From NCBI GenBank assembly GCA_934307335.1, contig CAKRCL010000019.1:1-26263 (forward strand): DNA of 26,263 bases, in the 5' to 3' direction. Shown here in pieces: positions 1 through 8,625 of this stretch (positions are counted from its first letter, which is position 1; each line of letters starts with the position of its first letter). The position numbers and the translations under genes are program-made. The DNA is from an uncultured Dorea sp. GTDB lineage: Bacteria; Bacillota; Clostridia; Lachnospirales; Lachnospiraceae. A model generated the notes under the pieces. That model was not told where the DNA came from, did not search any database, and saw nothing but the letters and a program-made list of their open reading frames with translations.

Positions 1-49
1 CATGAGCTCTTAAGCACTTTCCAGTCTTGTCTCACGCGACAGCTTGTAT

Positions 50-78
50 AATATATCATGCCTGTTCCGAATTGTCAA
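50..78 (-). promoter_or_regulatory. Sigma-A type promoter firing off the left edge
   Basis: On the minus strand a perfect -35 box TTGACA (73-78) is followed after 17 bases by TATATT (50-55). This is a strong housekeeping-type promoter by consensus. It points to a gene or RNA beginning in or beyond positions 1-45. The roughly 45 bases of transcript visible here show no ribosome binding site or RNA family that I recognise. Confidence 0.6.
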
Positions 79-245
79 TATTGTTTTTATTATTTATTTT
101 ATTTGCACAATTTATACAATTTCAGTTATCATACTTCGCTTTACTTGTTCATATTTGTAATTTTTAATACATCCCCAATTAATACCAAATACCACGGATT
201 GCAATTAAGCTACCTTGTTTTGCAAAAAAGGACACCGTTAAACGC

Positions 246-288
246 AGTTTGACACGTAGCATTTTGCTAAAATACTGCGTGTCAAACT
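246..288 (-). terminator. Long hairpin after the metallophosphoesterase gene
   Basis: Arms 246-259 and 275-288 pair over 14 bp with one G-U pair, and the inner ATTTT/AAAAT can extend the stem. It starts 5 bases past the stop codon of the phosphoesterase gene, where a terminator is expected. The T-run after the stem is poor on both strands, so it may be an mRNA 3'-end or processing hairpin rather than a strong intrinsic terminator. Confidence 0.45.
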
Positions 289-293
289 TAAAC

Positions 294-935
294 TTACTGT
301 TTTCCTACGATTTTTCCAAACTTCAATGGACTCATCTCATCATCTTCAAAATCAAATACATATCTTTCATATGCATTGATAATATGTGTGTTTTTATATT
401 TATCACATCTCTTATGCTGCCTTCCATAAGTCATATGTACATGTCCATGCACGAAGAACTTCGGACTATACTTCTCTATCAGTTCTACAAACACTTGAAA
501 CCCTTGATGCGGCAGATCTCTTCCATCATTGATCTGATATGCCGGAGCATGTGTGACCAAAATATCAAAACCTCTGTGTTTTAATAATTGAAACCAGAGT
601 TTTTTCACTCTTTTTCGCATATTACGCTCAGTGAACTGATATTTTCCACCACTATATCGCATAGACCCTCCCAGACCCAATATTCTCAGACCTCCGAATT
701 CATATATCTTATCATCAATACAAATACACCCTTCTGGTGGAATCTGGTCATATTTTTCATCATGGTTACCATGTACATATAATACCGGTGCTGATGCAAA
801 TGTTGTAAGAAATGACAGATATTTCGGATTTAAATCTCCACATGATATGATAAGATCTATGCCTTCTAGTTTGCTTTTATCAAAGAAATCCCAAAGATAC
901 TTCGATTCTTCATCCGCAATTACCATTATCCGCAT
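294..935 (-). CDS. Metallophosphoesterase (calcineurin-like)
   Basis: A 213-residue cytosolic protein of the calcineurin-like phosphoesterase fold, without signal peptide or membrane segment. Visible motifs in order are GD at residues 33-34 (SCGDLN), GNHD at 56-59, a histidine at 129 (VTHAP) and GHVH at 164-167. These are the usual ligands of a two-metal centre. The first family motif, normally D-x-H, reads ADEES (Asp8, Glu9, Glu10), so the usual histidine is missing, which may alter metal 1. The substrate cannot be told; relatives cleave phosphomonoesters, phosphodiesters or nucleotides. The start lies 5 bases after the stop codon of the upstream ParB/BMP gene. An AAGGGA within the last codons of that gene serves as ribosome binding site, so the two are translationally adjacent and probably act together. 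Confidence 0.88.
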   Translation of the reverse strand: MRIMVIADEESKYLWDFFDKSKLEGIDLIISCGDLNPKYLSFLTTFASAPVLYVHGNHDEKYDQIPPEGCICIDDKIYEFGGLRILGLGGSMRYSGGKYQFTERNMRKRVKKLWFQLLKHRGFDILVTHAPAYQINDGRDLPHQGFQVFVELIEKYSPKFFVHGHVHMTYGRQHKRCDKYKNTHIINAYERYVFDFEDDEMSPLKFGKIVGKQ

Positions 936-940
936 AGTTC

Positions 941-2869
941 TTATCCCTTTCTTGTCTCAATCCCCTGCTGTTCAAGAACTGGTATTGCCTGTTCCTGTAA
1001 TTCTTCGATTTTTGGTATTCTTCCCATAATATTCTCTGCCAGCCAGTCCATCTCAATCACTTCTTCCGGAGACAGCGTTTCGCCTTTCTTTTCCTTAAGC
1101 ACATGTCCCTGCGCATACATCTGATCTGTAAATGTATGAAATTGTCCAGTTTTATAATTATGCTTCAATACATTGACCAGCCGGACTGTACCAGCCGGAA
1201 GTTTTTTGGAACAAATAACATCTACTACCCCTGTCGGCATTCCCCACCAGTAATTAATTGCTTTTTCCACATCGTTATCCTGTTCCCAGTTTCCTGCCAT
1301 AATTGTACGGATCAGTTCTTCATAGAATTTTCCCCAGTGGCACAGTGGCATTGCAAGATTTTTCTGCTCGCCTCCGCCACTTTCGCGATGATAGACTCCA
1401 TAAAAACGATTGTTATCATCTGGTACAATAATATCTTTTCCTGAAATACAATTCGGATCTATCTCGTCAATTCTCTTCTCAATGTCCTGCTCTTTCAGCG
1501 TAGACCACTCTAAATACACCTTCGCTCTTGGATTTGTCATCTGTGCTCCAAGCGCAAATGCATTGATCTGTGCAATCGTTCCCAAAATCGGATAATCCGC
1601 AATATAGACAATCTTATCGTTTTCGGCCATTTCCCCTGCAATTGCTCCCATCAGGAACTTCGCCTCATGCATACGAGTATAATAAGTCCGGATGTAGCGG
1701 TGCGTCGTATTCAAAGAACAGTTCAAAATCCTTACTTCCGGATGTGTAATTGCCGCCCTTAAACTTTCCTGTGCAAATGTCGGAGTTGTCGTAAATATTA
1801 TATTGCACCCCGCATGGATAGCTTCCTCCAGGGCTGATGCTATATTTTTTTCTGTTATATTTTCATAACTTACAGTCGTGACTTCATTTGGAAATGTCTG
1901 CTCAAGATGCCTGCGTCCCAGTTCATGACTATATGTCCACGCAGAAGAATGTGGTGTCTTCGCATAGATAAATCCTACTTTCAAATGAGATGGTTCTTTA
2001 TTATTGCCACCGAGAGGAAGCCATTTTTCAAGCAGAGATGGCTTATCTTCTGTCGGAGTCATTTTCAATTCTACTTTTTCCTCATCATTATACTGAAGCA
2101 GAACAAATTCTTCCCATGCTTTCTTCACAAGTTCGTTAATTTCTTCTACTGACATTTCTTCCACTCGTTTATAACCATAGAGGTGTAAAAATGCAAGGAA
2201 TGCTTCTGCTGTTGAAACTTCCAGTTCTTTTCCACCATGTGCATGAAATGCCGCTGTAAATCTTGCATACACAGAACTGAAAATCAGTCTGTCATCATCC
2301 GTCCAGTACTCATCCGGATGTTTTCCCATCTCTTTTATAAGCTGTGCGTACTGTCCTTCTTCTGAAAATGTAATATAATTTATTTTAGACACTCTGTAAA
2401 AATTCACAAATTCATAATAAACTTTTACATTTTTATCATTCGTTTTCTTCGGAAGAATACGTGTCACCGTTCCCGGAATTGAAATCGCACCAAAAAACTT
2501 CATGACACTGACACGCTTATTTCCCTCTTCTACATAGAATTTATTCATATACTCCCACGCCTTGATTGGCTCATGAATTCCTTCCTTTTCATGAGAAGTG
2601 CTGAGTTTTGCCCATTTGATTGCAAACTCCGTATTGCTCTCCAATATCGGCATAAAATTACTTGCAAATGCACTGCTTCTGCCACTATATCTTGTTCCAA
2701 CTATCTGATCGATTGGAATCTGAACAAGCCCCAGTGATTCTGTTGATAATGCCTCATCCGGTAATACTTCGTCCAAAGATTCCAAAGTCGGCTTCCGCCC
2801 TGCAAGAAGCCGGCTCTCATATTCCTTTTTCCCATAACGAAACGCTTTATTATAGTCTTTTAACGCCAT
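941..2869 (-). CDS. ParB-like domain fused to BMP-family ligand-binding domain
   Basis: A 642-residue protein with two recognisable parts. Residues about 45-130 resemble a ParB/sulfiredoxin-like fold: an IPIDQIVGTR strand and an EEGNKRVSVMKFFGA segment (114-128) like the ParB E-G-N-R-R box. Residues about 295-580 resemble the BMP (basic membrane protein, PnrA/Med-like) periplasmic-binding fold, with GCNIIFTTTPTFAQ, MGAIAGEMA and INAFALGAQ segments. Family BMP proteins are usually lipoproteins that bind nucleosides. This one has no signal peptide or lipobox, so it should be cytosolic and act as a sensor rather than a transport receptor (inference). The start is supported by AGGAGGGTGAAAG just before the ATG. 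It follows radA by 32 bases and is 5 bases from the phosphoesterase gene. The ligand is unknown. Confidence 0.85.
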   Translation of the reverse strand: MALKDYNKAFRYGKKEYESRLLAGRKPTLESLDEVLPDEALSTESLGLVQIPIDQIVGTRYSGRSSAFASNFMPILESNTEFAIKWAKLSTSHEKEGIHEPIKAWEYMNKFYVEEGNKRVSVMKFFGAISIPGTVTRILPKKTNDKNVKVYYEFVNFYRVSKINYITFSEEGQYAQLIKEMGKHPDEYWTDDDRLIFSSVYARFTAAFHAHGGKELEVSTAEAFLAFLHLYGYKRVEEMSVEEINELVKKAWEEFVLLQYNDEEKVELKMTPTEDKPSLLEKWLPLGGNNKEPSHLKVGFIYAKTPHSSAWTYSHELGRRHLEQTFPNEVTTVSYENITEKNIASALEEAIHAGCNIIFTTTPTFAQESLRAAITHPEVRILNCSLNTTHRYIRTYYTRMHEAKFLMGAIAGEMAENDKIVYIADYPILGTIAQINAFALGAQMTNPRAKVYLEWSTLKEQDIEKRIDEIDPNCISGKDIIVPDDNNRFYGVYHRESGGGEQKNLAMPLCHWGKFYEELIRTIMAGNWEQDNDVEKAINYWWGMPTGVVDVICSKKLPAGTVRLVNVLKHNYKTGQFHTFTDQMYAQGHVLKEKKGETLSPEEVIEMDWLAENIMGRIPKIEELQEQAIPVLEQQGIETRKG

Positions 2870-2901
2870 CTTTCACCCTCCTGTTCAAGTCTTTTCATCT
2901 G

Positions 2902-4272
2902 TTATACAAGATTCATAGCCTGGTTTACATTTTCTACTCCCAGTATCTCTATTCCTTCTATCTTTCCAATTGTCTTCATGGAAACTGCCGGGACAATGCA
3001 TCTTTTAAATCCCAGTTTTTTTGCTTCTGATACTCGTTGTTCCGGCATTGTAACTGCTCGAACTTCACCACTAAGTCCTACTTCTCCAAATACGATCGTA
3101 TCTTCATCAATCGGTCGATTTTTATAACTGGAAGCAATTGCCATAACAATCCCCAGATCTGCTGCCGGTTCATTCAACCGGATTCCACCGGCAATATTTA
3201 CATAGGCATCATAACTTGAAAGTGGCATTCCCATACGTTTTTCCAATACAGCCATCAGAAGATTCACCCGATTATAATCAAGACCCGCTGCCGTTCGTCT
3301 TGGCATTCCAAAATTCGTCTTACACACAAGCGCCTGAATCTCCATGAGCATCGGTCTTGTTCCTTCCATCGCACAGGCTACGACTGACCCCGACGCATTC
3401 TCCGGCTTACCTGAAAGCATATATTCGGACGGATTCTCAACTTCCACCAGACCTCCTTTTTGCATCTCAAAAACTCCAATTTCATTGGTTGAACCAAATC
3501 GATTCTTTACACCTCTGAGAATTCGATAAGATGCATGTCTGTCGCCTTCAAAATATAGCACTGTATCAACCATATGTTCCAACACCCTTGGTCCTGCAAC
3601 GGTACCTTCCTTCGTGACATGTCCTACGATAAATATAGAAATGTTAAGTCCTTTTGCAAGCTGCATAAACACATTGGTCGATTCTCTGACTTGAGATACA
3701 CTTCCCGGTGCTGAAGTTACTTCCTCATTATACATTGTCTGAATGGAATCGATCACTACCATCTCAGGCCTCTGTTCTTCAATTACATGCCGGATAATCC
3801 CAAGATTTGTCTCACACAAAAGAAACAAGCTCTCAGAAAATGTGCCCATACGATTTGCCCGAAGTTTTATCTGCTTCAAAGATTCTTCGCCGGAAATATA
3901 TAAAATTTTCTGATTCTTCGCCGATAATTTCTGACATACTTGTAAGAGCAGTGTTGACTTTCCAATTCCCGGATCTCCACCAACGAGAACAAGCGAACCC
4001 GGAACAATTCCTCCACCTAATACCCTGTCTAATTCCTGGATCCCGGTCTTCATCCGCTCATCATCATCCGTTGTAACACTGGACAAAGTCACGACTTTTG
4101 CATCCCTGGCATCTCTCGCCTGCTGCACTGCCGCTGTACTTCCCTTTGTTACTGATACTTTTTCTTCTACAAAAGTATTCCACTCTTTACACATAGGACA
4201 TTGTCCAAGCCATTTACTTTCTTCATGTCCACAATTCTGACAGAAAAACACACTTTTTTTACCTTTTGCCAT
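2902..4272 (-). CDS. radA: DNA repair protein RadA
   Basis: A 456-residue RadA (Sms), the usual length. In the family this ATPase helps process branched recombination intermediates and promotes branch migration. Residues 11-28 carry the N-terminal C4 zinc finger (CQNC...CPMC; Cys11, 14, 25, 28). Walker A GGDPGIGKS is at 98-106, the Walker B-like VVIDSIQT near 172-179, and the RadA-specific KNRFG motif at 256-260. The C-terminal third resembles the Lon protease domain and ends in typical EVGLSGEVRAV and EAKKLGFKRCIVP segments. The start is supported by TAGGAA upstream; a TATAAT-like box lies just ahead but no good -35 is visible. It sits downstream of clpC, as in Bacillus, with one small gene between. 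All diagnostic motifs are intact. Confidence 0.98.
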   Translation of the reverse strand: MAKGKKSVFFCQNCGHEESKWLGQCPMCKEWNTFVEEKVSVTKGSTAAVQQARDARDAKVVTLSSVTTDDDERMKTGIQELDRVLGGGIVPGSLVLVGGDPGIGKSTLLLQVCQKLSAKNQKILYISGEESLKQIKLRANRMGTFSESLFLLCETNLGIIRHVIEEQRPEMVVIDSIQTMYNEEVTSAPGSVSQVRESTNVFMQLAKGLNISIFIVGHVTKEGTVAGPRVLEHMVDTVLYFEGDRHASYRILRGVKNRFGSTNEIGVFEMQKGGLVEVENPSEYMLSGKPENASGSVVACAMEGTRPMLMEIQALVCKTNFGMPRRTAAGLDYNRVNLLMAVLEKRMGMPLSSYDAYVNIAGGIRLNEPAADLGIVMAIASSYKNRPIDEDTIVFGEVGLSGEVRAVTMPEQRVSEAKKLGFKRCIVPAVSMKTIGKIEGIEILGVENVNQAMNLV

Positions 4273-4295
4273 ATATTCCTATTATACCCTTCACG

Positions 4296-4332
4296 AATTA
4301 GAAAGGGAAGCTACGCCTCTGCGAGCTCCCCC
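4296..4332 (-). terminator. Terminator-like hairpin between small gene and radA
   Basis: On the minus strand a GC-rich stem (GGGGAGCT-CGC paired with GCG-T-AGCTTCCC, one bulge, loop AGAG) is followed by TTTCTAATT. It lies directly after the stop codon of the small gene and before radA. The interrupted T-run suggests partial termination that would lower radA expression relative to clpC. Confidence 0.5.
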
Positions 4333-4346
4333 GATGTTCTGCGTAT

Positions 4347-4760
4347 TTACTTCTTAATAATCTTGATCTCGATCTCCTTGTTCGGGTCAAGTTCTGCGCT
4401 CACGCTCAGTTTTCCGCTTAAGTTCGTTGTCATATCTCCGACATTCACATCATCCATATAGACAACATATTCGCTGTCTGCTTCCAGCTCCAGTGTAATC
4501 TGCACATCCTCAGTACCGGATACTTTAAAAGAAACCTCTCTCTCAGAAGCTTTAAAATCTTCTACTGCTGTTCCCGGAACAGATTCGTATACGAACATAC
4601 CATTCTTCTCTAGCTTTGTAATCTCAGAGAATGTCTTTACCTTATACACATCTCCCTGGAATTCAAATCCGTCCAGTTTTGTCTTACTGCTCAGAGTATA
4701 ATCTCCAAAACCAAGTGCTCCGTCTGCTTCAGCTCTTAATAGCTCTTTCACTGCTGCCAT
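4347..4760 (-). CDS. Small beta-rich protein between clpC and radA, unknown function
   Basis: A 137-residue acidic cytosolic protein with no function I can assign. The start at 4760 (MAAVKELLRAEADG) is chosen because TTAGGAGGAAAGAGCTA lies immediately before this ATG; an in-frame ATG 8 codons further upstream has its own reading through that site and is less likely. A short N-terminal helix is followed by alternating strands: LDGFEFQGDVYKVKTF, FVYESVPGTAVEDF, VSFKVSGTEDVQITLEL, YVVYMDDVNVGDM and LSVSAELDPNKEIEIKI. This suggests an all-beta sandwich or jelly-roll. It has no signal peptide and no cysteines. From memory, small proteins at this place in Lachnospiraceae genomes are sometimes labelled endosialidase chain; nothing in the sequence supports that activity. 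Position suggests co-expression with clpC. Confidence 0.8.
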   Translation of the reverse strand: MAAVKELLRAEADGALGFGDYTLSSKTKLDGFEFQGDVYKVKTFSEITKLEKNGMFVYESVPGTAVEDFKASEREVSFKVSGTEDVQITLELEADSEYVVYMDDVNVGDMTTNLSGKLSVSAELDPNKEIEIKIIKK

Positions 4761-4814
4761 TAGCTCTTTCCTCCTAAGGTTCATTTGTATTAATTATTAT
4801 ATATCAATTTATTT

Positions 4815-7250
4815 TTATTTGGTAGTCTTGACCTCAAATTTTATTTCTTTTTTCGATACACCGGCAATTACTTCCTGACCTCTTTTAATCTCACTGGAAA
4901 GAATTGCTTCAGCCAGTCCATCTTCCAGTTCACTTTGTACCGCACGTCTAAGTGGTCTCGCTCCATATTTCTTATCGGTTCCCTTTTCCACAATCAATTT
5001 CTTAACAGAATCTCTGATTGTCAGATGAATATCCAGCTGTTCTTTCGCACGCTTTACAACCTCCTGGCACATCATACCTGTAATCTTCTTAAGTTCCGAC
5101 TCACCAAGCGGATGGAACACAAGTATCTCATCAATTCGGTTCAAAAATTCCGGACGGAAGATAAATTTGATCTCGTTCATCACGTTCATCTTCATCCGCT
5201 TATAATCTTCCTCTTTATTCTCCTTTGTTCCAAATCCAAGCTTCTTCGGATCGATGATTGCCTGAGCTCCCGCATTAGAAGTCATAATGATCACTGTATT
5301 ACGGAAATCCACCTTTCTTCCTTGAGAATCTGTGATATGTCCGTCATCCAAAACTTGAAGCAAAATATTAAATACATCCGGATGTGCTTTTTCAATTTCA
5401 TCAAATAAGATTACTGAATACGGATGACGTCTTACCTGCTCACTTAACTGGCCACCTTCTTCATGACCTACATATCCCGGTGGGGATCCAATCATCTTAG
5501 CAACACTGTGCTGCTCCATATATTCAGACATATCTACACGTATCATCGCATTCTCATCCTGGAACAATGCCTCAGATAATGCTTTTGATAATTCTGTCTT
5601 TCCAACTCCGGTCGGTCCCAGAAAGAGAAACGAACCGATTGGACGATTCGGATCTTTTAAACCTACACGTCCTCTTCGAACTGCTTTTGCAACTGCCGTA
5701 ACCGCTTCTTCCTGTCCCACAACTCTTCTGTGAAGTGTCTGTTCCAACTTCTGCAGACGTGCCCCTTCAGATTCCTGCAACTTCTGTACCGGTATCTTTG
5801 TCCAGTCGGATACAACCGACGCCACATCTTCTTCTGTTACAAGCGGATGTCTATCTGCCTGTTTTTTCTGAAAACGCTTTTTTGTCTGAGCAATTTTCTT
5901 CGCTGCCTCTTCTTTTTCATTACGAATTCTGGATGCCTCAGTCAGATTGCCCTCCAAAATAGCCTCTTCCATCTTCTGCGCATAATTACCAATTACTTTT
6001 TCCAACTCATAGATATGCTCTGGTGTCTTAAAACCTCTAAGGCTTACTTTTGCACACGCTTCATCAATCACATCAATTGCCTTATCCGGAAGAAAACGGT
6101 CACTGATGTAACGTGCAGAAAGTGTAACTGCCGCCTGAAGAGCTTCATCCGTAATCTCTACATGATGATGGGCTTCATATCTGCTTTTTAATCCTTTTAA
6201 AATATCCTCACATTGCTGTTCATCCGGTTCTTCCACCGTGATTGGTTGAAATCTACGTTCAAGTGCTGCATCCTTTTCAATATATTTACGATATTCCGCA
6301 ATCGTCGTAGCCCCAATCAACTGCAATTCGCCCCTTGCAAGTGACGGCTTCAATATATTAGATGCATCCATAGCACCTTCCGCACCGCCTGCTCCAATAA
6401 TTGTATGCACTTCATCTAAAAATAAAATGACATTTCCCGCTGTCTTTACTTCCTGCAAAAGTCGCTTCATACGCTCTTCAAATTCACCACGATACTTTGT
6501 TCCGGCAATCATGCTTGCCAGATCTAATGTATAAACTCTTTTATCACGCATTCCTTCCGGGACGATTCCGGTCGCAATCTGAGTCGCAAGTCCCTCTACC
6601 ACTGCTGTCTTACCAACACCTGGTTCTCCTACAAGACACGGATTGTTCTTTGTTCTTCTGCCAAGCACCTGCATCAATCGATGAATCTCTGTCTGCCTTC
6701 CTATGACCGGGTCAAGCTTTCCATCTTCTGCCTGTGATGTCAGATCTGTACCATACTGTTCCAGTATTCCATCTTTTCTTTGATATGCTTCCTGAAGCTC
6801 TTCTTGATAGTCTCTGATATCAACACCAAGTACTTCCAGTGTATCTTGCACGATCTTCTGTATATTCACATTCAATGTAAGCAATATTCTTGTAGCTACA
6901 CTGTCAGGTTCTCTGAGAATTGCCAGCAACATATGCTCTGTTCCTATCTCCTCTGACTGAAAACGAATTGCCTCTTCTTTGCTCTCCTCCAGTGTATACT
7001 CCAGTCTCGGACTTCTCTTTGGCTTCTCCTGAAATGTCACCTCGCCCACAGGCGAAATTAATTCATCTACTATTTTGTATAGATTCGCCTCTTCCACTCC
7101 GTTCGCTGACAGTATCTGACCTGCTACTCCTGTATACACTCGCATAAATGCCAGCAGCATATGCTCTGTTCCTATATACGGATGATCCAGTTCCCTGGCA
7201 ATCTTCTCTGCTTTTTTCAGCACTTCTTTTGCTGGTTCTGTATAATTCAT
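4815..7250 (-). CDS. clpC: ATP-dependent Clp protease ATPase subunit ClpC
   Basis: An 811-residue class I Clp/Hsp100 unfoldase, normal length for ClpC. Two Clp N-domain repeats span about 1-145, each with a GTEHMLLA signature. AAA+ domain 1 has Walker A GEPGVGKT at 208-215 and LFLDEVHT near 277-283. A UVR-like middle domain covers about 410-460. AAA+ domain 2 has Walker A GPTGVGKT at 545-552, [13 protein letters not shown] near 615-627 and sensor-2 GARPLRR at 763-769. The LGF loop at about 671-673 is the ClpP-docking tripeptide, so it should feed substrates to a ClpP encoded elsewhere. The AAAGGAA ribosome site overlaps the end of the GntR gene, whose stop is 8 bases upstream, indicating one transcript. 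CtsR, McsA and McsB, the usual upstream partners, are absent. Confidence 0.97.
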   Translation of the reverse strand: MNYTEPAKEVLKKAEKIARELDHPYIGTEHMLLAFMRVYTGVAGQILSANGVEEANLYKIVDELISPVGEVTFQEKPKRSPRLEYTLEESKEEAIRFQSEEIGTEHMLLAILREPDSVATRILLTLNVNIQKIVQDTLEVLGVDIRDYQEELQEAYQRKDGILEQYGTDLTSQAEDGKLDPVIGRQTEIHRLMQVLGRRTKNNPCLVGEPGVGKTAVVEGLATQIATGIVPEGMRDKRVYTLDLASMIAGTKYRGEFEERMKRLLQEVKTAGNVILFLDEVHTIIGAGGAEGAMDASNILKPSLARGELQLIGATTIAEYRKYIEKDAALERRFQPITVEEPDEQQCEDILKGLKSRYEAHHHVEITDEALQAAVTLSARYISDRFLPDKAIDVIDEACAKVSLRGFKTPEHIYELEKVIGNYAQKMEEAILEGNLTEASRIRNEKEEAAKKIAQTKKRFQKKQADRHPLVTEEDVASVVSDWTKIPVQKLQESEGARLQKLEQTLHRRVVGQEEAVTAVAKAVRRGRVGLKDPNRPIGSFLFLGPTGVGKTELSKALSEALFQDENAMIRVDMSEYMEQHSVAKMIGSPPGYVGHEEGGQLSEQVRRHPYSVILFDEIEKAHPDVFNILLQVLDDGHITDSQGRKVDFRNTVIIMTSNAGAQAIIDPKKLGFGTKENKEEDYKRMKMNVMNEIKFIFRPEFLNRIDEILVFHPLGESELKKITGMMCQEVVKRAKEQLDIHLTIRDSVKKLIVEKGTDKKYGARPLRRAVQSELEDGLAEAILSSEIKRGQEVIAGVSKKEIKFEVKTTK

Positions 7251-7258
7251 GCTGTCTG

Positions 7259-7636
7259 TTATTCCTTTCCACTGTACTCATCAAATAATTCGTCCACCAT
7301 CTCGTGGACCTCTTCTCTGCTGACATTCTTAAGACTTCCCTTTGCCAGTGCAATCTTAAGTGCCCTCTTTACTTCTGCATAAGCCTTTGCCTTATCTGCA
7401 TCAATCGCGATTATTGCACCACGTCTGCGGTCTAATTGGATAAATCCTTCCTGCTTCAAAATCGAATATGCTTTATTCACTGTATGCATGTTGATTCCTA
7501 CGGTGTCTGCCAGCTGTCTGACCGAAGGAAGTGATTCTCCCTCTCGAATCGTAGCTGTCGCGATTCCCATAATAATCTGATTCTGTAATTGCACATACAG
7601 CGCCTCATCACTGTTAAAATCAATCTCTATCAGCAT
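7259..7636 (-). CDS. GntR-family repressor (YtrA-like, short)
   Basis: A 125-residue regulator consisting of a GntR winged helix-turn-helix at about 10-77 ([12 protein letters not shown], then [20 protein letters not shown] and [14 protein letters not shown]) and a short helical tail of about 45 residues. It lacks the large FadR or UTRA ligand domain, which places it in the small YtrA-like subgroup. Members usually repress their own operon and neighbouring genes, often with a small effector that remains undefined. Its start has a GAGGG ribosome site. It is the first gene of the clpC operon, 8 bases ahead of clpC, and a 7-bp palindrome covers the -10 box of its promoter, so autorepression coupled to ClpC production is likely (inference). 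Confidence 0.92.
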   Translation of the reverse strand: MLIEIDFNSDEALYVQLQNQIIMGIATATIREGESLPSVRQLADTVGINMHTVNKAYSILKQEGFIQLDRRRGAIIAIDADKAKAYAEVKRALKIALAKGSLKNVSREEVHEMVDELFDEYSGKE

Positions 7637-7706
7637 CGTATCACCCTCATCATCTCTTTTGTATCATCCTTGCGGATCATATTTATCAGACTAAATATCT
7701 GTCCAC

Positions 7707-7727
7707 TGTTATACATTTAATATAACA
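7707..7727. promoter_or_regulatory. Candidate GntR operator
   Basis: TGTTATA and TATAACA form a perfect 7-bp inverted repeat with a 7-base spacer, 71 bases upstream of the GntR start codon. Its right arm in the minus reading direction overlaps the predicted -10 box (7719-7724). This fits an autoregulatory site for the adjacent GntR protein; binding is inferred, not seen. Confidence 0.5.
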
Positions 7728-7747
7728 TACAAAAAAGGAGCTTACAA
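7719..7747 (-). promoter_or_regulatory. Promoter of the GntR-clpC operon
   Basis: On the minus strand TTGTAA (7742-7747) and TATATT (7719-7724) are separated by 17 bases. The -35 box lies inside the downstream arm of the preceding terminator, a compact arrangement. The -10 overlaps the candidate GntR operator. Confidence 0.5.
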
Positions 7748-7765
7748 CAAAAAAGTAAGCTCCTT
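7730..7765 (-). terminator. Intrinsic terminator of the double-cubane operon
   Basis: A perfect 11-bp stem (AAGGAGCTTAC, arms 7735-7745 and 7755-7765, loop of 9 bases) is followed on the minus strand by six Ts (7731-7736, partly in the stem). It lies 33 bases after the stop codon of the activator gene and separates that operon from GntR-clpC. Confidence 0.88.
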
Positions 7766-7797
7766 CTGTCATTTTATGAATTATCTAATGTATCTGT

Positions 7798-8574
7798 CTA
7801 ATTCTTTTTGCCTTTTTTCACAGCTCCAAGTGCCGCTCCAATAGCTCCTGCATAACGACTCTGCGGATCTGTCTTTACTTCCATACCAAGCTCTTTTGAT
7901 AATGCTTCACTAATGTATGAGCATTCGCAAAGTCCACCTGTCAGGCAAAGCATCGGACGATCTTCACTCATACGATTTGCCTGTGCAGCAACTTTTCGTA
8001 CGATAGAATCAACTACTGCAAACGCAATATTCTCTTTCTTCTCACCTTGTCCGATCAGACTGATAACCTCTGATTCTGCAAATACAGTACACATAGAACT
8101 AATTGTCACACCTGAACCTTCTCTTGCAAGTTCACACATCTCATTCGGGCGCATAGACAATGTATTCGCCATGATTTCCAAAAATCTTCCGGTTCCGGCA
8201 GAACATTTATCATTCATCATAAAGTCTTTTACAAATCCCTGCTCTACACAGATAATCTTTGTATCCTGTCCACCTATATCAATAATTGTCATATCATTAT
8301 TCTTAAAAATCCAGACAGCTCCCATAGCATGGCAAGTAATCTCTGTAATCATCTTATCTGCATAAGGTACAGATACACGTCCGTATCCGGTAGCTACACA
8401 TACATTTTCCGCAGGATCCGCATCATTCTCAACAAGTTTCTTACGGATCTCCTCTGCAGTATCGACACTGCTCCAGCCTGTCGGCTGTACGAACTCCAGA
8501 ACAATTTCCTTATTCTCATTCATAACAACTGTCTTTGCACAAGTAGATCCAATATCAATTCCAATAAATTTCAT
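7798..8574 (-). CDS. ATP-driven activator of a 2-hydroxyacyl-CoA dehydratase/double-cubane protein (BadF/HgdC family)
   Basis: A 258-residue ASKHA-fold ATPase of the BadF/BadG/HgdC family, typical length. In the family a homodimer holds one [4Fe-4S] cluster and uses ATP hydrolysis to push an electron at very low potential into its partner. Visible features are the phosphate-binding GIDIGSTCAKTVV near residues 5-17, the second phosphate loop IIDIGGQDTK at 97-106, and cluster ligands Cys124 (NDKCSAGTGRF) and Cys162 (SSMCTVFAESEV). The adenosine-site LTGGL and a GAIGAALGA tail are also present. The start has GAGAGGAAAAG upstream. It lies 51 bases after the double-cubane reductase gene, the expected partner, and ends the operon. 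It could also activate the fused regulator's domain (inference). Confidence 0.95.
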   Translation of the reverse strand: MKFIGIDIGSTCAKTVVMNENKEIVLEFVQPTGWSSVDTAEEIRKKLVENDADPAENVCVATGYGRVSVPYADKMITEITCHAMGAVWIFKNNDMTIIDIGGQDTKIICVEQGFVKDFMMNDKCSAGTGRFLEIMANTLSMRPNEMCELAREGSGVTISSMCTVFAESEVISLIGQGEKKENIAFAVVDSIVRKVAAQANRMSEDRPMLCLTGGLCECSYISEALSKELGMEVKTDPQSRYAGAIGAALGAVKKGKKN

Positions 8575-8625
8575 TCCAATCTTTTCCTCTCACGAATTTC
8601 CAACTATGATAGCAAAACTGTAATA

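Noticed and set aside
7063..7353. Second minus-strand frame (96 codons) across the GntR/clpC junction
   Set aside because: Out of frame with both recognised proteins, no ribosome site, composition typical of a shadow frame.
7637..7730. CtsR heat-shock operator upstream of the clpC operon
   Set aside because: No direct repeat of the GGTCAAA type is present; only the TGTTATA/TATAACA palindrome is seen.
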